DNA of 64,000 nucleotides from Cannabis sativa (Eukaryota; Streptophyta; Magnoliopsida; Rosales; Cannabaceae): positions 49,741,429-49,805,428 of the forward strand of contig NC_083610.1 of the NCBI RefSeq assembly GCF_029168945.1. Reading direction: 5' to 3'. The position numbers were made by a program, and so were the translations under genes. The notes under the pieces were generated by a model. The model was not told the DNA's origin and made no database searches. It was given only the letters and a program-made list of their open reading frames with translations. Each line of letters opens with the position of its first letter. The first letter of the stretch is position 1. Below are positions 1 to 12,072 of this stretch, in pieces.

Positions 1-1448
1 TCGGCATTTTGTGGAAGGTTTTTCCAAGATTGCAATGCCGTTATTCGAGTTAACTAGAAAGAGCCAACGATTTATATGGTCGAGTAAGTGTGATGGGAGT
101 TTCCAAGAGCTAAAACAACGGCTGATCATAGCTCCTATTTTAGCCTTACCGTCTGATTAAGAGAAATTTGTAGTGTATTGTGATGCATCAAGGCAGGGTT
201 TGGGCTGTTTGTTAATGCAGGTAGATAAATTCATAGCTTATGCTTCACGACAATTGAAAGATTATAAGCAATGCTATCCAACTCATGATTTGGAGCTTAC
301 GGCAGTGGTGTTTGCCTTAAAAATTTGGCGACACTACTTATATGGTGAGCGGTGTGAGATCTATACTGACCACAAAAGTCTCAAATACTTTTTCACTCAG
401 AAGGATCTGAATATGAGACAAAGGAGGTGGTTAGAGCTAGTGAAGGACTATGACTGTGAAATCCTGTATCATCCTGGAAAGGCAAATGTTGTGGCAGATG
501 CCTTGAGTCGGAAAGGACCTGATCAGATTTTTAATACAGTAATGATTTCTCCTTAGTTAGCCTCAGAGATGTCTAGGGCAAGCACTGAATTTGTGATTGA
601 GAGATTGCATAATCTAACACTTCAGTCGAACTTGTTGGAAAGAATTAAAGTGGTACAACTAGAAGATCCTGAACTGCTTAAGACTCGAGATGATGTCTTA
701 GCAGGTAAAGCTAAGGACTTTTTGATATCTGACAGTGGAATGCTACTGTTTAAAGCACGAGTGTGTGTCCCTGATAACACTGAACTTAAGAAAGAGATTT
801 TGGATGAAGCTCATACTACCCCTTACTCATTGCATCCAGGAACCACCAAGATGTATCAAGATCTGAAGCCATATTTTTGGTGGTATGGGATGAAGACGGA
901 TGTGGTAGATTATGTTACTAAGTGCTTAGCCTGCCAGCAAATTAAAGCAGAACATCAGTGACCTGCAGGATTACTTCAGCCATTATCACTTCCAGAATGG
1001 AAGTGGGAGGACATTGCGATGGATTTTGTGGTTGGTTTGCCCAGAACCACGGGAATGTACGACTCACTTTGGGTCGTAGTGGATTACTTTACAAAGTCAG
1101 CACATTTCTTGCCTGTTAAAGTAACCTATACAGTAGATCAGTATGCTGACTTGTATGTGAAAGAGATTGTTCGTCTTCATGGGGTACCAAAGTCTATCGT
1201 TTCAGATAGAGACCCTAAATTTACCTCGAAGTTCTGGGTGAGTTTGCAAAAGGCCATGGGAACTAATTTGAAGTTCAGCATGGCCTTTCATCCTCAAACA
1301 GATGGGCAATCGGAGCGAACTATTTAGATACTTGAAGACCTATTACGAGCTTGTGTCATGGATTTTGGAGGGTCATGGAGCAAGTATTTGCCTCTGATTG
1401 AGTTCTCCTACAATAATAGCTATCAAAGTACCATAGGAATGGCTCCTT
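1..1448 (+). pseudogene. Element A: Ty3/gypsy chromovirus pol, RNase H to integrase core (5' part of the split gene)
   Basis: The reading frame starting at base 2 encodes the end of reverse transcriptase, RNase H and integrase of a Ty3/gypsy polyprotein, which copies retrotransposon RNA and inserts the cDNA. Recognisable parts are the RNase H segment ([26 protein letters not shown]), the integrase HHCC zinc finger (HPGTTK...[11 protein letters not shown]) and two of the integrase catalytic blocks ([16 protein letters not shown]) followed by [11 protein letters not shown]. The frame holds four stops, at 158 (taa), 554 (tag), 959 (tga) and 1325 (tag), and no frameshift, so decay was by point mutation. 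The gene starts left of the window. It breaks at 1448 inside the GMAPYELL block where element B inserted, and resumes at 23667. It is closely related to the copy in element D. Confidence 0.93.
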
Positions 1449-3347
1449 TGTTGGAAATTATTTTACCAGGATTTTAGATGTACTCACAAGTATGTTGATT
1501 AACACCCTAAATATGAACTTCTAAAACGATTATGAAATAAACACATATAAAGTATTAGAAACCTTACATTGGGTGCAGCGGAATTAAATGTCTCCTTCCG
1601 TCCAGATATCTAGCCCTTGATTCCTTTCTGTAGCAGAGCATTATCAATATCTGAACCTGGATCTCTTTCTCTCCTTCTTTAGTGCTGAAACTCCTTCTTG
1701 TTGAATGTCTTTCTTCACGATCTTCCTCACTATGATTGAGGTATCACTTGCTGTGTGTGGGCACTACTCTAATCACTAAGTGTTTCGAAATCTCAAGGAA
1801 GAAGAGAGAGAAGAAGGTGGCGGCTAGGTATAGAGAGAGAAGGCTCAAGTTTTTCTCTGAAGGAAAAAGTAGAAAGTTAAGTGTAAATTTCCTGAAGCCT
1901 TCACTATCTATTTATAGCATTCCACTAGGGTTAGGTTTGAATTATTTGGCATTAAAATAATGAAAATATCAGATGAAAAACCCTATAAAAGTGGCTGACC
2001 CTAAGCAATGTGGATTTGGGCCTCACTTTTTGCAATTTTGCAGTTTTATCATTTTTGCATCTGATTTTCTCAAAAACGTCAATTTTCCAATTCAACCATT
2101 CAAATGCCAATTCTAACTATGCAATAACTATAAATAATTATTATATAATATCGTCATTTATCATATTTATTAATTGAACCATACAAAGTATCATAATTAA
2201 CAAATATGCTCCTAAAACTCTTTCTTTACAATTTCGCCCTTACTTAGTTAAAAATTCACAAATAGACATAGTCTAATTTGAGAATTATAATTGATTAATC
2301 AAAACCAATTATATGAGTCTTACAAGCAATATTATCTCAACTAGTGGGGGGACCATGGGTCTATATAACCGAGCTTCCAATAAGCAGATCAAGAATTTAT
2401 AACCTAAATTCACTGACTTATTAATTCTTCGTTGAATCCACGCATAGAACTTAGAATTGCACTCTCAGTATATAGAATGCTCTATATGTCCCACCATATA
2501 GACACATCATTAGTTATCCATTGTTATAATCTTAATTTGATCAATGATCCTTTGTATGAATGATTTACACTGTAAAGGGATTAGATTACCGTTACACCCT
2601 ACAATGTATTAAATCCTTAAAACACTTAACCCCGTATAAATGATATTTTAGCTTATGTAAAATGAGTACTCCACCATTTATTTTCGTTTGGTCAAGCTCG
2701 AAGGAGATCATCCTTTACTTACTATTCGTCAGATAGAAGCTATAGATTCCATGTTTATGTTAGCGCTCCCACTCAATTGCACTACCGTGTTTCCAAAATG
2801 TACGTATCACCCTGACCTAAAAGTAGGCTTAACTAACAAATCAAAGAACACGAATAGCCTCTTGAGATTGAGCCTAATAATAACAGGATTGAGATCATTT
2901 GATCTAGGATCAACTAGGCGATATTGACTTGAATAGATATTACAGTAAGTTTAATAAATCTAAGTCAAAGTTCAATATCGGTCCCTTCCGATGCATACTC
3001 CATGCATCCAACCTGAGCTTTACTTTAACCAATGCTTTGGAAAGAACATAGCATTTCTCCAAATGCAAGTAAACTCTGTTGTAGATTATCATATCAGTAA
3101 AACCCTGTGTCTGATAAATCTAGGAAACTTTATTCACATAGTCATGTTTACTTTCCAATATGTTGACAACACAATAATCAAGATCAAGTCTGTGAAAAGG
3201 GTTTCAGATGAATTCATACATTATGTACATATAATCATGAAATAAATCATGCGAACCATGCAACATTAAATGTTATTTCTGATCTATATTAATAAGTATA
3301 TCTGATTATATTGAAATGACTTTTTATTTAGGGCATAAAACCCAACA
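1449..3347 (-). repeat. Element B 3' LTR
   Basis: This 1899-bp terminal repeat matches 21767-23666 nearly base for base. Read on the element's strand it starts TGTTGGGTTTTATGCCC and ends AATTTCCAACA. Small antisense reading frames inside it (around 2688-2927 and 2991-3245) recur in other copies of the LTR only because the LTRs are alike. Confidence 0.95.
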
Positions 3348-3360
3348 AACTCCCACTTGC
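3348..3360 (-). other. Element B polypurine tract
   Basis: Read on the minus strand, gcaagtgggagtt abuts the 3' LTR. The same purine-rich string abuts the 3' LTR of the sister element B' at 60877-60889. It is the expected primer for second-strand synthesis. Confidence 0.85.
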
Positions 3361-6300
3361 ACTAATATAAAACAAAAAGTGCATTTCAAATAATCTCAAC
3401 ACCTTGATATACAAATCAAGTGTAGTAGTAGTAAACTCCTCGTAATAGGATCTGAAAGGTTGAATTAAACACAACCTTTTCTCCACCATTACTCTTCCTT
3501 AATCACAAAATCATTGATAATGTGAAATTCCTCTCTATATGTCTACTCTTTTTGGATACTGGATTCTATACCTTTGGCAACTACTTTTTGGTTAATCAGG
3601 AAATAACACTAGTAGTTTAGGCAATTCGGAATGGTGCCAAAAATGTATAGAACTTTCCTTAGACTGAATAAGTACCTTTCCTGCAACTTTAACATTCAGT
3701 CCCTTTCTGGTAGACCTAGAGACTTCAGATAGGTTTTTACACTTCTCCAAAATCACTATTCCACCCCCAGAGTAATCACCATCTTATCAGCAGACTTTCT
3801 AGAACAAAGGCAAGTCTCGAAATATGATGTGGTGTAGTCTAAGAGCTTTAAATACACCCGTATTGACTAACATATAGTTCCTCTTCTTAATCTTAAGATT
3901 TACTTGATTGTCTTCTAATGTTCTTCTCCTGGATTAATCTGATACCTACTCATTACTCCCACTCAACAACAGGTGTCTGGTCTAAGGCATACAAAAGCAT
4001 ATCTAAGACCTCTCACTGTTGATTTAAGAAATGTTTTCATGGCTTTATCTTTTCTGGAATAGTTGAGACTTTTCCTTAGATAAATAAAATATATGCCTAG
4101 AAGTCGAGAAGCTTCTATAGATTGCCATTAGAAAGAAAATGCTTCAGCATCTTACTAAAGTAAGTTGCTTGCATTACAGTAAGTAATTACCAGGTATACC
4201 ATAAGCCATAGGTTTAGATAAACTCAAACCTATAATACTAGGAACAGGAAGTTTTGTTAAGTCCATTGAATAGACTTATAAACGAAAATTTCCTTTTATG
4301 TCCTTGTAATAAAAAACTTTAGGTTATTCCATGTGAATGGATTAAACCATAGTTCTATTGGCTTTCTTCTTAGTTTCTTATCTTGACAATCCATTACTTG
4401 TTTAAACTCACAATGGATTTTAATCACTAGTGTCTTCCAGGTCATAAGAAGGTGAGTTCCTAGAAACTCTCCCACTACGACAAGGTACCATGAATTATGT
4501 CTAAGAAAACTAAATGGTATTGATCTCTTCGATTGTGACAAGACAACAGAGGCAGTGGGATCATCATATGTTAAATAAGATGATAGAACACTTTTGGAAT
4601 CAAGAAATAAATATCTCCTTTTATTTGCTACTTTGTTTTCAGACTTAGTCATTTTCTTAGAAAAGTAGTATTTGTTTAAACAAACACGTTCTTATCTATT
4701 GACTATGTGATGGTCCACCCCTAATCACTTAGAATAGCTAACAAACATGCAAACCATGGTTAACAGTTCTAGCTTTTCTTAAGATTTTGATTAGGTCATC
4801 CATGAATCTAGTAATGATTTGCATAAGTATACAACCATTACTTCATTCTGAAATTGTATTACCATAGAAGGTTTTAGGCAACAACTAGTAACTAATCATC
4901 AATATGCAAATCAAAATTTCTGGGGAGGTAAGTTTGGATATAATTCAAAAATTAATTTAATGATCTTTGAACTGCATTTCTATTAACTATTTCTCCACCC
5001 CTATCAGTTCGCAAGATCTTTAACCACTTACCTTAATGGTTTTAACCATTGCTAGAAATTTAGAAATTTTTCAAACATTTCAAATTTCTTTGCATAAGGT
5101 ATAATCTAGAGTTATCGTTTTTAAGAATACAACGAAAAACTCATATCCACCCCTGAATGTACATCCATCTACGAATGAGATGAACAACTTTCAGTGGATA
5201 TATGCATATTAACTCTTTGCAGAGATTGATCTTGTCAAAACCACTATGAACAAGATACAAATGCCATAGATTAATAAAAATGTGGTTGTTTTGATGACTT
5301 AGGTTTAGTTACATCAAAGAGTTCTTAGAATAGTGCAAGTGGATCCTGGTCACAGAATACTAAACTCATATTCCATAAAGTTTGAATCCATTGATAGAAG
5401 ATGGATATTAAACACTTGTGAAAGTTTAACTGTATTGTATCCTGGAATTAGAAATATAAGAAAATTTCTATTTGGATTCTAAAATTAAAGTCAAAGACTT
5501 AAATTTATACCAAATATAATGAGTAATTCTATCTTGGACCACCACTACTAATTTAAACTCTAAGTCAGATTTGCCCATACAAGTAGGAGATTTCTAAGAT
5601 TGAGGACTTATATCATTGTGGAATAGAATTTCAGGTTATAATCATATGTCATTTAATTTCTTAAGAGAAAATAGAATGACATGAAATGATTTATGGACCA
5701 TTCATACAATGATATGTTATTGAGCTAATTCGAAATGAATAAGCTAAAAGGAATTAGGATAATTTCGTTGTTTAAATAAGAATCCAACGATGCTTCGATT
5801 AGCGAAAGTCAAAGTAATCTTATTTATACAATCTTCTTGTTTCATATTGTAAAAATACTAGTCTAAGGTGTCATCAATTGATGAACAACTAGATGTTGCA
5901 TATACAATATTTATCTTTTGAGATCTAACACTATTATGTATGTCTAATGGTGAAAATCCATTAGGGATTTATCTCATTAGATAAACAAACCAAGTTAGAC
6001 CAACAATGAAGATTCGAAATTAAACTACAATTTAATAACAGAAAATAACATGGTTCAATATAAATTCATACACAATTCAGAAATTATTAAACATATAGCA
6101 AGTAGGAATGACAAGTGAAAATACTAAAACATACAATCCTAAATAATTTCCAAGGTCTTCAACAATCTGTTACAGTGTCTCGGTAGGCGAGAGTCAAAGT
6201 ATCAATCATTGAATAGAGTTGTCAGCTCATCTAAAATGAAAACCATTCTAGCAACCTTTTATTCGATCAAAATAAGAATCCAACGTTGTCCCGGTAGGCG

Positions 6301-6881
6301 AGAGTCAAGGTTATTCTCATTTTATGAGCTTCCACCATTGTTTCATGTTTTATAAGTTTATCTCTAAGTAGTCACCGTAGGGGAGAGTCTAATAGAGACG
6401 AAAACTTACAAAACACTTATCAAATGAGATCTTACGGTGTTAAATGCGTTCAACGAATAACCATCCATAAGGGGGACGAAGTCTAGCGTCTCGAGGTTAT
6501 ATTGAAAACATTTAACTATTGTAAGACCAACAATGGAGATCGAATATCCTAATAATAATAAAGCTCATTATTTAAAGAGAGTTGTATTTTCTTTGATACT
6601 TATTTTAATCTATTTATTTTAAATAATATTTATTTAATTAAAATTTCCAATTTAGAATGAAAAATTCTAAATATAAATTTTAATTTAATATTTATAAATT
6701 TTACTTAGAGGGATATGAAAATAACATGAATTATTTCCATCTTAGTAATAATTTCCAATAAATATTTAGAAAAATATTCAATTTAAGTTGTTACAAAATT
6801 AATTTAAATTAATTTACAACTCAAATTTAATTTTCTATAAATATATATTGCATTTCAAAAAATTAAAGTATTTAAGAATAT
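3361..6881 (-). pseudogene. Element B decayed copia-type pol (integrase to RNase H remnants)
   Basis: No long open frame survives here. Comparison with B' shows the same remnants in reverse. An integrase-like LRTDRGGE block is the reverse complement of about 4991-5026. A YQ-NLGEEHW block, as in the copia RNase H region (usual form SRYQSNPGEEHW), is the reverse complement of about 3916-3952. The order integrase then RNase H on the minus strand is the Ty1/copia order. The longest open piece, 118 codons at 4296-4652, lies between these blocks and I cannot assign it a domain. The part beyond about 5900 holds repeated degenerate units described in the findings. Confidence 0.6.
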
Positions 6882-7629
6882 TGTTGACCGAGATTTTCGG
6901 CAACCAATAAAATAATATAAGATTAGAGAACTGTAAGAAAATTAGAGAAGGATTTTTACGTGCTTGGGGCGTTAATGAGCCTTAGTCCACAAGTCTGTGT
7001 TATTTATGGATGTATTAAATGCAGAGAATGTTCTTGGTGAGTATTTACTCTTCTTGCACTTATGCAACCCAAGATTTTTCGACCCCATTTAATGAGCTTT
7101 GAGGGGGTATTTATAGTGTTTTTGGTGGGGTGATCCCCAGAGTTATTGTACATGTGTATCTGTAAATATCCATAAAGATGGGCATTCTCAATGAATATAC
7201 CATGAGTAATGCATGGTCAAATCCCTAGGTGCTGTAGGGATTTTATGTGGAATGTCCTTATTGTCTTTTGACTGACGTGACTCTTCACAGTATAGCCGTC
7301 AATATACTTAAGTGATCATTACTTCGCAGCTGCAGATTGGGGTTTGTGCCGTCAGACTTTATTGTGTGTAGCAGTCCAAACACGTTTCCTCCCATGCGGC
7401 ATTAAATCTGAAATTACTGCTCAGGGGAAGTTTGACGCCTCGCGGAGATGCTTTGATGTTAATTAGGCTTCCGGGAGCATACGGGGCTCCGTATGCCTTC
7501 TCCAGGAGGCATGTCCCGAATGTTGCCTTCTTTCATAAGACTTAGCAAATAGTTCATGTATCAGGATGTTTTTATCCACGTGTCCCTGTCCGGTTGGTCC
7601 ACGTATATTGGGCAAAATCAGGGGCAACA
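6882..7629 (-). repeat. Element C 3' LTR
   Basis: A 748-bp repeat of 18102-18849. It contains the minus-strand TATA-like string TATAAATA at 7108-7115. Confidence 0.96.
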
Positions 7630-7642
7630 TTTACCCCCAAGC
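7630..7642 (-). other. Element C polypurine tract
   Basis: Read on the minus strand, gcttgggggtaaa directly precedes the 3' LTR. This is the usual place and composition for a polypurine tract. Confidence 0.75.
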
Positions 7643-8620
7643 CTTGTTTATTTGAAAAATAAAACAAGGCTTGTTCAAGTGCCTCCGGTTGACTCCTCAG
7701 TTTCCTGGCATGTGCTTTGGGCACGTGAAGGTTCGTTTAATGATCGCCATTAATGCAGTGATTCGCTTTTTGCAGGCGTCGATTCGTTTCATGCCTATTG
7801 ATTGATACGGCGCATTAATGGTGTCAGACGGATACTCAAACGTTTGCACCGCCTTAATTACGAATCAATCCAACCATTGGTTCTTACGAATTCGAATCGT
7901 GTGCCTCCCCAGCCGTTCGATTGGTAGGTGATGGAACCTGTTCCTCATGCACTTTTGCCTCTAAAAGCCACCACCTTTCCTTCATTTGGTTACTTTCCAT
8001 TTTTCGCCAACTTTGTTCGAATTTTCCAGAGAGAAAAAATCCTCAGACCAAGAAAAAACCTTTGAACACTTTGCAAATTTCTTTGCTAACCTTCACTCAC
8101 TACTGTCAATCTACATTCCCTTGTTTGATCAACAACAAAACCCCCAGTTCTAACACTTCATTGTAAGTTTCTCGCATCCCTCACTTTTTATGGCATGCTT
8201 TACTATCTGTTTGTTTTTCTGGGTTTGTGTTTGAAGTTTCTGGGAATGTATTCTCTTGAGTTTTTATGTAGTAGGTTTAGATTTCCCTCTCTGGGGTTAG
8301 GGTTACACTTGTTACACACTGTTTGTTATATTTTGTGAAGGACCATACATTCTTCGTGTGATGGCCTTCGAGGGCTCAGAGAAGACTTCTTTTTTCTCGA
8401 TTTTCTGCCCTTCTTTCTTTTCTTTTCATGCGCGATGTCACCATCTGTGAGATCTTTGCACCTGACTTTTGTCCAGGAAATCCTTTTAAGGCTTTCTTGT
8501 TGACAGATGTCCGGATGGGTCCTCTTCCCAACAGTTAGGGGACCCCCATTCCCTTTTTTGATTTAGGGTTTGGTATAGGGCCTAATTGCTGGAATTTTAA
8601 CTCTTTTTTCAGAATCAAAA
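7643..8620 (+). promoter_or_regulatory. Presumed promoter and spliced 5' leader of the antisense gene in element C
   Basis: The stretch lies upstream of the antisense gene's first ATG. A likely leader intron runs 8163-8612: its donor is GTAAGT and its acceptor follows a pyrimidine run (ctcttttttcag), eight bases before the ATG at 8621. A G-box-like CACGTG occurs near 7720. I see no clear TATA box. Promoter activity is inferred from position and needs transcript evidence. Confidence 0.45.
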
Positions 8621-10021
8621 ATGTCTGCATCTGGCTCAAAATCTTCCAAGAAGGGGGGTAAGCGTCTGGCTACCCTAGAGGACGTCATGCTGGGTCCCGT
8701 TGCCCAGGAGGGGTACAAACCTCGGGCTACGGGATGGGAGGCGGCTGAGCTTCATTCCACTCTAACTTGCCCTCACTAGCTGGAGAACATCGTAGAGGTG
8801 GCTGGAATTAAGCCTTCTAAATCTGGGACGTACCACCGGCCGCCCCGAGATGCGGAGACGCCCAACCACAACTACAGAGGCTTTGGGGCTTGGAGCCAGA
8901 CGCACCTGATGTCCGGGGCCATGCTTCCCCTTCAAGATTATTTTGTTAACTTTCTTGTATTTGTCGGCCTTGCGCCATACCAACTGATTCCCCAAGCTTA
9001 CCGCCTGCTTTCAGGCTTATTTATTTTTTACTCCGCCCGGGGATGGGGCTCTCCCAGTCCGGCGAAGATTTTGTATTTTTATGAACTTGCTTCCGTCCCC
9101 AAAAAGGGGGACAAACTTAAAGACGGTTTTTATGGTTTCTGGGCCCACCCTTCAAATGATGGGGTGGTCCCTTACAATCGGCAAACTCATGTCAAGGAGT
9201 ATCGCCATCGCTTCTTCTTCTCTTCCGGGTTCTGAGCCATGGAGCACCCGAAGCTTCTCACGGAGTGCGTCAGGATTCCTCCATACGAGCGGACCGGGCG
9301 AATCTCGACGTCGGAGGCTTGGTCACGACGGAGAACTGCCGGAAGGCCAAGCGGATCCTGCCGCACCAGTCAGTGGAGGACTCTAACCTTTCTAAGGTTA
9401 TCTGCCCCAACGTGAGAGTGCCTGCCGCAGAGAAGACCTTCCGGGATGAGCTTATTGCCACCGCAGAGAAGAAGTACCAGGAGTATCTCTACCAGAAGGC
9501 CCAGGAGAAGGCTTATTCCAAGGCTCAGGCGGCTTCCGGGAGGCCCCTTCGCGTTGGGAGCCCAGTCGAGAGGAGAAGCCAGGCGATTGCCGGGAGGTCC
9601 CTTCGCATTGGGAGCCCGACTGAGAGGAGGGCTCCCAGGCCAAAGCCTTTGGTTCAGGTGCTGAACACAGGGGCTCCTAATGCCAGTACTTCAGGCTCCG
9701 GTAAGTCTCCTTTAGCAGTACATTACGTTCCTTCTGTTAGCGAGTATGCTAGCCTTAGGCCTGTAGGGTTCGATGAACGTCTCCTTAGGTTTAGGATGCC
9801 CTCGACCCGGTGGGGAGATCATGCCAAGGATTATTATTTTTCCAACTTAGGAGATTTCCTTGGTCAGTCCCGGATGGGTTCTGGACCTCCGGAGCACGTT
9901 CCCTTGGACCCTTCGGCATATATTTTTTCCAGCTGGTTTCGGCCCTCGGACAGCTATCTCGGGGATGATGCAGCCAGCATTAAGATTCAGAACTTTGCTA
10001 GGGCCAAATTAGAGAGTCAGG

Positions 10022-10102
10022 GTAGGACTAGCTTGATTGCTTTTTTTAGTGTTTACTGCTTTCACAGATATTCTAACACTTGACTCTTTCCTTTTGTGGT
10101 AG
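10022..10102 (+). other. Predicted intron in the antisense gene of element C
   Basis: Donor GTAGGA after exon end ...CAGG, acceptor TGTGGTAG. Splicing joins the reading frame through a GCA codon. The unspliced frame stops at 10083. Confidence 0.6.
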
Positions 10103-10839
10103 CAGCTAATTCCATGGATGCAATTTTGGCCGAGCTTGCCGGAGCTCACACTCCTGACGCTCCCCTTCCTCTAACTTCTTCCCAAGTGGCCACTCCCTTG
10201 AAAGCTTCTTCCAGTGCCCCTCCAGACACTATTGACTTAGTGGATGAGGAGGAGGTGCTTCCGGAGGAAGCTAAAGAAGGTCAAGAAGAGCAATGGGTTC
10301 TTCCTGAGGAAGTTGAAGAAGGTGAAGAAGAGCAAGAGGTTGCTCTGATTCACAAGCGAAAGGGAAAGATGGTAGCCGAGGAGGTACCCAAACGACAGCG
10401 TAGAGCGGACCCTCCGGCCCCTGGTCCTGATTCCGGGATCCCTTCCGAGGCGGAGGAATATACAGTGCCTCCCAACATAGTGCTGACTCCGGTTCCTGGA
10501 GATGAGGCGAGGTAGGAGCTCTGGATAGCCAAACACAACTGCGCCATGGACGAGTACTCCCAGGGGCATGCCGATGTGGAGGCTCTGAGGAGGATTTAGC
10601 GTGATGAAATGCAAAATACCCTTAATGATCAGAACTACCAGAATCCGTGGGATCTAAACTTGGACCCCCTGTCGGATTGGTTCAATCGTTTCCTCAGGCC
10701 CATTCAGGTTCCTTTTGTCGCGGAGATGACCGGCGAGTTTGTGTCTCAGCTAACCCGGTGTGCGCCCAAGCGGTTCGCTGCTTGTGCATCCTTGAACTGC
10801 ATCTTTCAAGTCCAGGATCTTAGCCACTCCTTGACTGTG

Positions 10840-10914
10840 GTAAGTATTTCATAGTTTACTTTTTTCCTTATTATTTTTCTTAAGGACTTTACTCACTCTT
10901 GCCTCCTTTTCCAG
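10840..10914 (+). other. Predicted intron in the antisense gene of element C
   Basis: Strong donor GTAAGT, pyrimidine-rich tail CCTCCTTTTCCAG, phase 0. Exon frames match exactly on both sides. Confidence 0.7.
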
Positions 10915-11592
10915 CTTGCTGCCGAGGCCGGCCGCCTTTCCAAGAACTTAATCAACCATGGCTTCGTCTTGTCTGAATTTGGGGGCATGGACGAAGTCAT
11001 GAAGACCCTGCAGGATCTGACTGCTGAAAGGCGGACGTACTAGGAGGATGCTGAGCGTCGGGAGGCCCTTGCCAAGGCCAAGTTCGAGGAAGAGGCCAGG
11101 CGGAGAGAAGCCCAAGCGGAGGCGATGATCAGGGAGGAGGCCATTCGGAGGGACAAGCTGGAGGCCAAGCACCACGAGGAGCTGAGGGCAGAGGGCGAGG
11201 CTGTTGTCAAGGCCAGACGCGAGCTCCGGGAGGCTAGGGAAGCCTTAGATGAAATGGCCGCAAAGGTGAAGTCCCTAGAGGAAGTTCACCAGACGGACTT
11301 GGAGTCTAGGGCCAACTTGGCCGTGGAGCTGAAGGAGCTCAAGGACTTTAAAGACCAAGCCTTGAAGAAGGCTAAGAGAGATGAGCTCCTTTCTCCCGTC
11401 TCTCGCAGCCGGTGCATTAAGCGCTTCGACGATGGTGTTTACATGGCCTGGTCAACAAATGACCAGAATATCAAGCTTAACTTCTACCCCAAACCCGCGG
11501 AGATGACTGCAAAATTCAAGGAGAAGAAGAAGAAGCTTGACGCCATGCTGGAGGCGCGCATTGGTCCTCGCCTTCCTCCTCGAATTTACTAG

Positions 11593-12072
11593 GCCGTTAT
11601 GATTTCAACCCAGATTTCTCTTATCTCTTTTTTTTTATTTACAGCCAATTTTAAGACAATTATTATTTATGTAGCTGTTTTATTTAAGGGGAAACATTGG
11701 TTAAGGCCTGTCCCCGGGCCCTTTGTATATATTTACTATTATTTTTTGACCTGCCCTTAGGGCTAGGATTTTTATATATATATATATGATCTTATTTGAT
11801 GCACATATCTTTCTTTTGGACCTGCCTTATGGGTCAGGATATTTATATATATGCTTCTCTTTTTTGTGCATACTTTTTTTTGACCTGCCCTTTGGGTCAG
11901 GATGTTTTACTTGGCCTATTTTTTTTTGTCTGTCCGTGTGGTATACCTTAGTACCCCCCTCAGTGGCATAGAAACCTTGTTTTTAAGGCACTCAGTTTTA
12001 TTTAACATATGGAGGCTGCATACACTTGGACGGTACAAACGCTTTAAACAAAGCCTAAGTTACATTTTTGGA
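11593..12072. repeat. Convergent spacer of element C with repeated stem-loops
   Basis: The antisense gene (ending 11592) and pol (ending 12073) converge on this 480-bp spacer. It contains four related units that can fold on themselves, near 11704, 11748, 11819 and 11882. Each has a gacctgcc half and a ggtcagg-like half and is followed by a TA-rich run in at least three cases. Unit spacing is 63-71 bp. It may serve 3' end formation for both transcripts. Confidence 0.6.

Larger units (their letters stand above)
8621..11592 (+). pseudogene. Antisense accessory gene of element C (putative gypsy-type transposon / Transposase_28-like protein), spliced, decayed
   Basis: Runs opposite to gag-pol. 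Proposed coding exons are 8621-10021, 10103-10839 and 10915-11592, with introns 10022-10102 (81 bp) and 10840-10914 (75 bp, donor GTAAGT, acceptor TTTCCAG). The frame continues across both joins. The N-terminal 200 residues (PKKGDKLKDGFYGFWAH, FFVNF-like hydrophobic stretches) resemble the plant 'putative gypsy type transposon' family. The middle is an acidic low-complexity linker rich in Glu with a basic cluster (HKRKGK). The C-terminal third is a long Glu/Arg/Ala coiled coil. Breaks: stops at 8777, 9233, 10513, 10597 and 11041, and a frameshift near 9310. Such antisense genes are known in the Tat/Retand lineage; their function is not established. Confidence 0.75.

Noticed and set aside
1736..1960. 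74-codon frame repeated at 22054-22278, and the 97-codon frame at 62363-62656
   Set aside because: Parts of the B-family LTR around the predicted transcript start. No domain, and not conserved in frame in both orientations.
2688..3245. Two small frames (79 and 84 codons) in the B-family LTR that recur in B' at 46460-47014 and 60991-61548
   Set aside because: They are antisense to the element and lie entirely in LTR DNA. The 79-codon frame is broken in the fourth LTR. Differences between copies change amino acids freely, as expected without selection.
6130..6540. CRISPR-like spaced repeats (cggtaggcgagagtcaa units)
   Set aside because: Spacing is irregular, units are diverged, and this is plant retrotransposon DNA. 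They are treated as internal element repeats.
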